From Chitinophagaceae bacterium (lineage in GTDB: Bacteria; Bacteroidota; Bacteroidia; Chitinophagales; Chitinophagaceae): DNA of 37,144 nucleotides. The stretch is taken from NCBI GenBank assembly GCA_947380605.1, contig CANCRO010000019.1:1-37144 (forward strand). Reading direction: 5' to 3'. Both the position numbers and the translations under genes were made by a program. Below are positions 33,818 to 37,144 of this stretch, piece after piece (within the stretch, counting starts at the first letter, position 1; each line of letters starts with the position of its first letter). The notes beneath the pieces were generated by a model. That model saw only the letters and a program-made list of their open reading frames with translations, was not told the DNA's origin and searched no databases.

Positions 33818-34894
33818 TTAGTGTTTCCAGTTATAAGGTCGGTGGATTTTTATCTTGATCAAAAATTTCCTTAATCTCCAAATAATGAATAGGTAATTGT
33901 CTTTCAATATTTTGTCTAATCCCATGAAGGATTTGTAAGTTAGGTAGGTTGGGTGGGTGTTGAATATTTTATTGGATGGAAGTTTACTTTTAAACCAACT
34001 TTGATATTCTTTAGTAGGTAGACCTAGAAATGGAGTAAGTTTTTTAAAGAATGAATCCTCGATTGAGCTAACACTTTTTATTAAATTGATATACCCTTTT
34101 TTCTTGTCATAGGTAAGAATATGAAATACTAATTCTTCTTTTCCATTAGTTAAAAAATTGATGGCTACTATTAATTGAGTTTGAACTCTTTCATCGAAAT
34201 ACTGTAATTTTCTTCCTAGATAATTTACTTGTGGTAGAATAAAATTACCTAAGGAGTAAAAAATATAACCATTTTTATATTTTTCTGCTCCCTGAACTAC
34301 ATGTGGATGGTGACCAATAATATAATTCGCTCCACCATCAATTGCTAGATGCGCCCATTCTCTATCAGCTGGCTGAGGATAATGCGCTAATTCATATCCC
34401 CAATGAATGTAGATAACAATTTTAATAGAAGGATTATTTTTCCGGTCTTCCTTTATTAATTGTAGTAATTGTTGAGGATTAAAACGGTTAACCAATTCCT
34501 TTTTTCTAAAAATACCTCCTGTTATATTGGCTACTACTCCGTATATTTTTATTTTTTCATCAATTAAAATGAATGGCTTATACTTGGTTCCAAAGTAATT
34601 GATGCCATTATTTTCCAAAAGTTTAGTCGTATCGAAAATATTATTGCTAAAATCTTGGATGTGATTATTTGCAAGGTTTACATATTTAACAGCAGTTTTA
34701 TCTAAGACTTCTACCACCGATTCATGACTATATAGATTATATTTCAGTTGGTCTACGGTTTCGAATTTATCTGATAAGATCTGGCCTTCTAAATTGGTGA
34801 GGGTATTGGTATTTTTAAAAACTTCTTCAATTTTATTGATGTTGATGCAATCTTTTTCAGGATAAACTAAATCGCCGGTGAAATTTAATTTCAT
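33818..34894 (-). CDS. CapA/PgsA-like metallophosphatase-fold protein
   Basis: A 358-residue protein of the CapA family (calcineurin-like fold). Family motifs: LNFTGDLVYPEKD at the N-terminus, NLEG, VNLANNHIQDF, IYIHWGYELAHYPQPADREWAHLAIDGGANYIIGHHPHVVQG and FYSLGNFILP. In Bacillus, CapA takes part in poly-gamma-glutamate capsule export, but in Bacteroidota such proteins are often next to polysaccharide genes and their role is unknown. Here it lies 6 bp after a GT4 glycosyltransferase gene, so a part in making or modifying a surface polysaccharide is likely. No signal peptide or membrane helix is apparent, so it may be cytoplasmic or peripheral. Confidence 0.82.
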   Translation of the reverse strand: MKLNFTGDLVYPEKDCININKIEEVFKNTNTLTNLEGQILSDKFETVDQLKYNLYSHESVVEVLDKTAVKYVNLANNHIQDFSNNIFDTTKLLENNGINYFGTKYKPFILIDEKIKIYGVVANITGGIFRKKELVNRFNPQQLLQLIKEDRKNNPSIKIVIYIHWGYELAHYPQPADREWAHLAIDGGANYIIGHHPHVVQGAEKYKNGYIFYSLGNFILPQVNYLGRKLQYFDERVQTQLIVAINFLTNGKEELVFHILTYDKKKGYINLIKSVSSIEDSFFKKLTPFLGLPTKEYQSWFKSKLPSNKIFNTHPTYLTYKSFMGLDKILKDNYLFIIWRLRKFLIKIKIHRPYNWKH

Positions 34895-34900
34895 TTTTTA

Positions 34901-36010
34901 TTAATTAGCGTTTATTAATTGAGTGTATTGATCAACCATTCGTTTCAAGGAAAATTTGTTCTTTGCTTTTACTGAAATACTGTTCTTATCAAAGTCAGTT
35001 TCTAATGCTTTATTCCAATGAAAGGCTATATCCTCAAAGTGGGTATTGGTCAAATATCCATTCACTCCATTTTCGATCATTTCGTTGGCTCCGCCAATAT
35101 TTGTTAATACGCAGGGTAGTCCACAGTTTAAGGCCTCTAATGCTGCTATTGAAAAGGTTTCCACTTCTTTGGAGCTGAGTGAAAATATATTCGATGCCCA
35201 ATAATAAGGGAGTACATTATCTTGATTTCCAACAAAAATTATTTTATCGCTTAGCTTTAGTTGGGTCACATAGTCTTCCATTTTCGATTGTAAAAGACCT
35301 TCTCCCACAAAAACTAAATACAGGTTATTGTGTCCGTTTTTAGATAATAGATTGAAGGCATCAATGGCTGCCTTATGATTTTTTTCTGGCCTAAAGGCTG
35401 CCGTTTGGATGATTAGTTTTGCATCCATTGGTATTCCATATTTCATCCTTATGAGGGTGGTCTCTTCGATTGTATTTGCGGGTCTCCAGAAATTAGTATC
35501 CACTCCATTGTAGATTGAAGTGAAATAATGTCTTTTGATACCGTATTTCTTTACGGTATAGTTCATTTGATTTTTACAAACGGTAATGATTTGATCCTTT
35601 TTCGTTAAAAATTTTGTATAAAAAATCATGAGTAAATGATTTTTTATATTTCTGTGAATAGTGGTATGATAAGAAATGATTCTTCTAGTTTTTTTACTAC
35701 TCAATAAGTTGGAAAGGTGAATAAGAAAGAAGGTGAAAAAGCCGATACAGAAATAGGCATCTGGTTTGAAGATTTTGGAGTACCTCCTGGTTTTGATTAT
35801 TGGCCCTAGATCAAATTTTGTCTTCCTTGGAAGGGTAATTAAGTTTACTTCTTTATTTAAATGAATTGCCAAAGAGTTATTTTCAGAATAGCTGATAATC
35901 GAACAGTCAATGGCTGTATAATCTAGTTGATTAACCAGTGAGATAAGCATCTTTTCAGCTCCGCCTGTATGAAGGCTATGGGTTATAAATAATATTCTCT
36001 TTTTGATCAT
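34901..36010 (-). CDS. GT4-family glycosyltransferase
   Basis: A 369-residue GT-B fold glycosyltransferase of family 4. The N-terminal half has ILFITHSLHTGGAEKMLISLV; the C-terminal half has IQTAAFRPEKNHKAAIDAFNLL, YLVFVGEGLLQSKME and the donor-binding EX7E motif in EVETFSIAALEALNCGLPCVLTNIGG. It is a cytoplasmic or membrane-associated enzyme adding one sugar to a growing glycan; the sugar cannot be read from sequence. The start is placed at the ATG at 36010, overlapping the stop of the upstream gene by one base (TAATG). An in-frame TTG two codons earlier is a weaker alternative. The arrangement implies translational coupling with the upstream glycosyltransferase. Confidence 0.87.
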   Translation of the reverse strand: MIKKRILFITHSLHTGGAEKMLISLVNQLDYTAIDCSIISYSENNSLAIHLNKEVNLITLPRKTKFDLGPIIKTRRYSKIFKPDAYFCIGFFTFFLIHLSNLLSSKKTRRIISYHTTIHRNIKNHLLMIFYTKFLTKKDQIITVCKNQMNYTVKKYGIKRHYFTSIYNGVDTNFWRPANTIEETTLIRMKYGIPMDAKLIIQTAAFRPEKNHKAAIDAFNLLSKNGHNNLYLVFVGEGLLQSKMEDYVTQLKLSDKIIFVGNQDNVLPYYWASNIFSLSSKEVETFSIAALEALNCGLPCVLTNIGGANEMIENGVNGYLTNTHFEDIAFHWNKALETDFDKNSISVKAKNKFSLKRMVDQYTQLINAN

Positions 36011-37144
36011 TACCAATAGAGTTTTAGGATTTTATTTTCTCCGATCATCCATTTTTTTTTATCCATATTTTTTATGTTTTCAGATAGTTTGAGGTGCTTT
36101 AAAGGATGAATAATAAAGGTTTCTATTGCATTTGCAATTGAGATTGCATCTGTGTTAGCTATCATTCCAGTAATATTATTCTCAATGTATTCAGGAAGTC
36201 CACCTTGATTAGAGACAATAATAGGGGTATTGAGTGCTAAGGCAGTCATTATAACCCCACTTTGGGTCGCATCTCTATAGGGGCAAACGATTATTTTTGA
36301 TGCTTGTATAATAGTACAAAGCTCTTGATTGGACAAATGCTTCGGTTGGAATTCAATATTTTTAAAGTTGTGTTGATTAACTAATTTTTCGCCAATTGTC
36401 TCGTTATAGGGAGCACCTGCGATCAAGTAATTGATATCCTTATATTTTTTGTTTAAAATCGCAATCGAATCTAAAAAGATATCAATTCCTTTATAGGCTG
36501 AAATTCTTCCTATGAAAGATATTTTTGTTTGATGAGGATCAATTTGATTGATATAGTTTGAATAAAAGTGATAAGGCTTTAAATTTAGGTTGATACAAGT
36601 TTTACTTTTATTATTGGCAACAAAAATTGATAGGCTATAGTTGGAGAAGGTGATGAATTTATATACTTTTTTGTAGAATATTTTTCTAGCAAAAATATTT
36701 TTTAAGTTTCTTTCTCCTGAATGTTGTATGGGGTCATGTACGTTGATAATTAATTTAGTTTTTATTAATTTGATTAGAAAGGGGAAAAGTATCAATCTTA
36801 TGGAGACATCATCAAAGTGAATATAATCAGGTAGTAGCTGCTTTGATTTTTTAAATAATAGATAAGACTTTTTAATCGATTCTAATGAAAAGCTTTTGTT
36901 ATTTTGATGTATTAAAAATTCAAATGACGCACAACCATCTATGTATTTTGAATAGTTTGAATATTCATGCTGACTCAACAATTGCTTCGGATCAATAAAG
37001 GTTATTTTCTCTGGCAAATAATCGATATCACTGATATTCATTTTTTTTGAATATGGATCTATTTCAATGATTACATGGAGTGTAACGTAATTTTTTACTT
37101 CTTCAATATATTCTAAAGCTGCATCTAAATAGCAAGTTTTGGTA
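36010..37144 (-). CDS. GT4-like glycosyltransferase, 5' end beyond the window
   Basis: The frame stays open from its stop (36012-36010) through the internal Met at 37041 to the window edge, reading ...LDAALEYIEEVKNYVTLHVI before it. The ATG at 37041 is therefore probably not the start and the gene is truncated. The C-terminal half is clearly GT-B: KISFIGRISAYKGIDIFLDSIAIL, YLIAGAPYNE, SKIIVCPYRDATQSGVIMTALALNTPIIVSNQGGLPEYI. The N-terminal part contains LIINVHDPIQHSGERNLKN, an acceptor-domain motif seen in several polysaccharide transferases. It is first, as seen here, in the GT-GT-CapA run, which looks like the end of a capsule or exopolysaccharide locus that continues outside the window. 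Confidence 0.82.
   Translation of the reverse strand, partial: TKTCYLDAALEYIEEVKNYVTLHVIIEIDPYSKKMNISDIDYLPEKITFIDPKQLLSQHEYSNYSKYIDGCASFEFLIHQNNKSFSLESIKKSYLLFKKSKQLLPDYIHFDDVSIRLILFPFLIKLIKTKLIINVHDPIQHSGERNLKNIFARKIFYKKVYKFITFSNYSLSIFVANNKSKTCINLNLKPYHFYSNYINQIDPHQTKISFIGRISAYKGIDIFLDSIAILNKKYKDINYLIAGAPYNETIGEKLVNQHNFKNIEFQPKHLSNQELCTIIQASKIIVCPYRDATQSGVIMTALALNTPIIVSNQGGLPEYIENNITGMIANTDAISIANAIETFIIHPLKHLKLSENIKNMDKKKWMIGENKILKLYW

Overview
The window is a stretch of bacterial chromosome from a member of the Bacteroidota, most likely a Chitinophagaceae-like organism. That placement is an inference. It rests on low G+C, starts mostly without Shine-Dalgarno sequences, several TAnnTTTG-type -7 promoter elements, and families typical of the phylum (YtxJ, DUF6580, BBP2/OmpL-like porin, DUF4239, short-form LeuA, a 3'-5' exonuclease with a DUF3820-like tail). 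No tRNA, rRNA, CRISPR array, insertion sequence or prophage is visible.

Positions 1-13.6 kb, plus strand: amino-acid and nitrogen assimilation. A 5'-truncated leuA is followed by ilvD, ilvB, ilvN and ilvC (branched-chain amino acids), then gltB-gltD (NADPH-type glutamate synthase), closed by a 19-bp-stem terminator. An AT-rich gap leads to the ammonium transporter amt and an outer-membrane beta-barrel porin (to 16.8 kb). So ammonium uptake, glutamate synthesis and the main transamination-dependent branched-chain pathway lie together.

Positions 16.9-24.7 kb: a divergent pair. ppc (PEP carboxylase, making oxaloacetate, the precursor of aspartate) is on the minus strand. The fused thrA (aspartate kinase-homoserine dehydrogenase), thrB and thrC are on the plus strand. 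The intergenic space holds a short GTG-started reading frame with 10 Thr in 29 residues and a hairpin at its stop codon, which looks like a threonine attenuation leader.

Positions 24.7-30.2 kb: mixed housekeeping genes: ytxJ with a tiny upstream lipoprotein gene, a DnaQ-like exonuclease, a polyprenol-phosphate mannosyltransferase-like GT2, xerD, a YkgJ-type cysteine-cluster protein, yraN, a DUF6580 membrane protein and rnhA.

Positions 30.3-37.1 kb, all minus strand: a three-gene unit (DUF4239 membrane protein, TolC-like outer-membrane factor, HlyD-like lipoprotein adaptor) with no recognisable pump, then the end of a surface-polysaccharide locus (two GT4-type glycosyltransferases and a CapA-like protein), the last gene running off the window.

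I found no clearly new multi-gene defence or mobile system. The most rewarding items are the Thr-rich leader, the 38-residue lipoprotein ahead of ytxJ, the pump-less DUF4239-TolC-adaptor unit, a perfect 14-bp-arm palindrome inside gltB, and a bipartite inverted repeat flanking ilvC.
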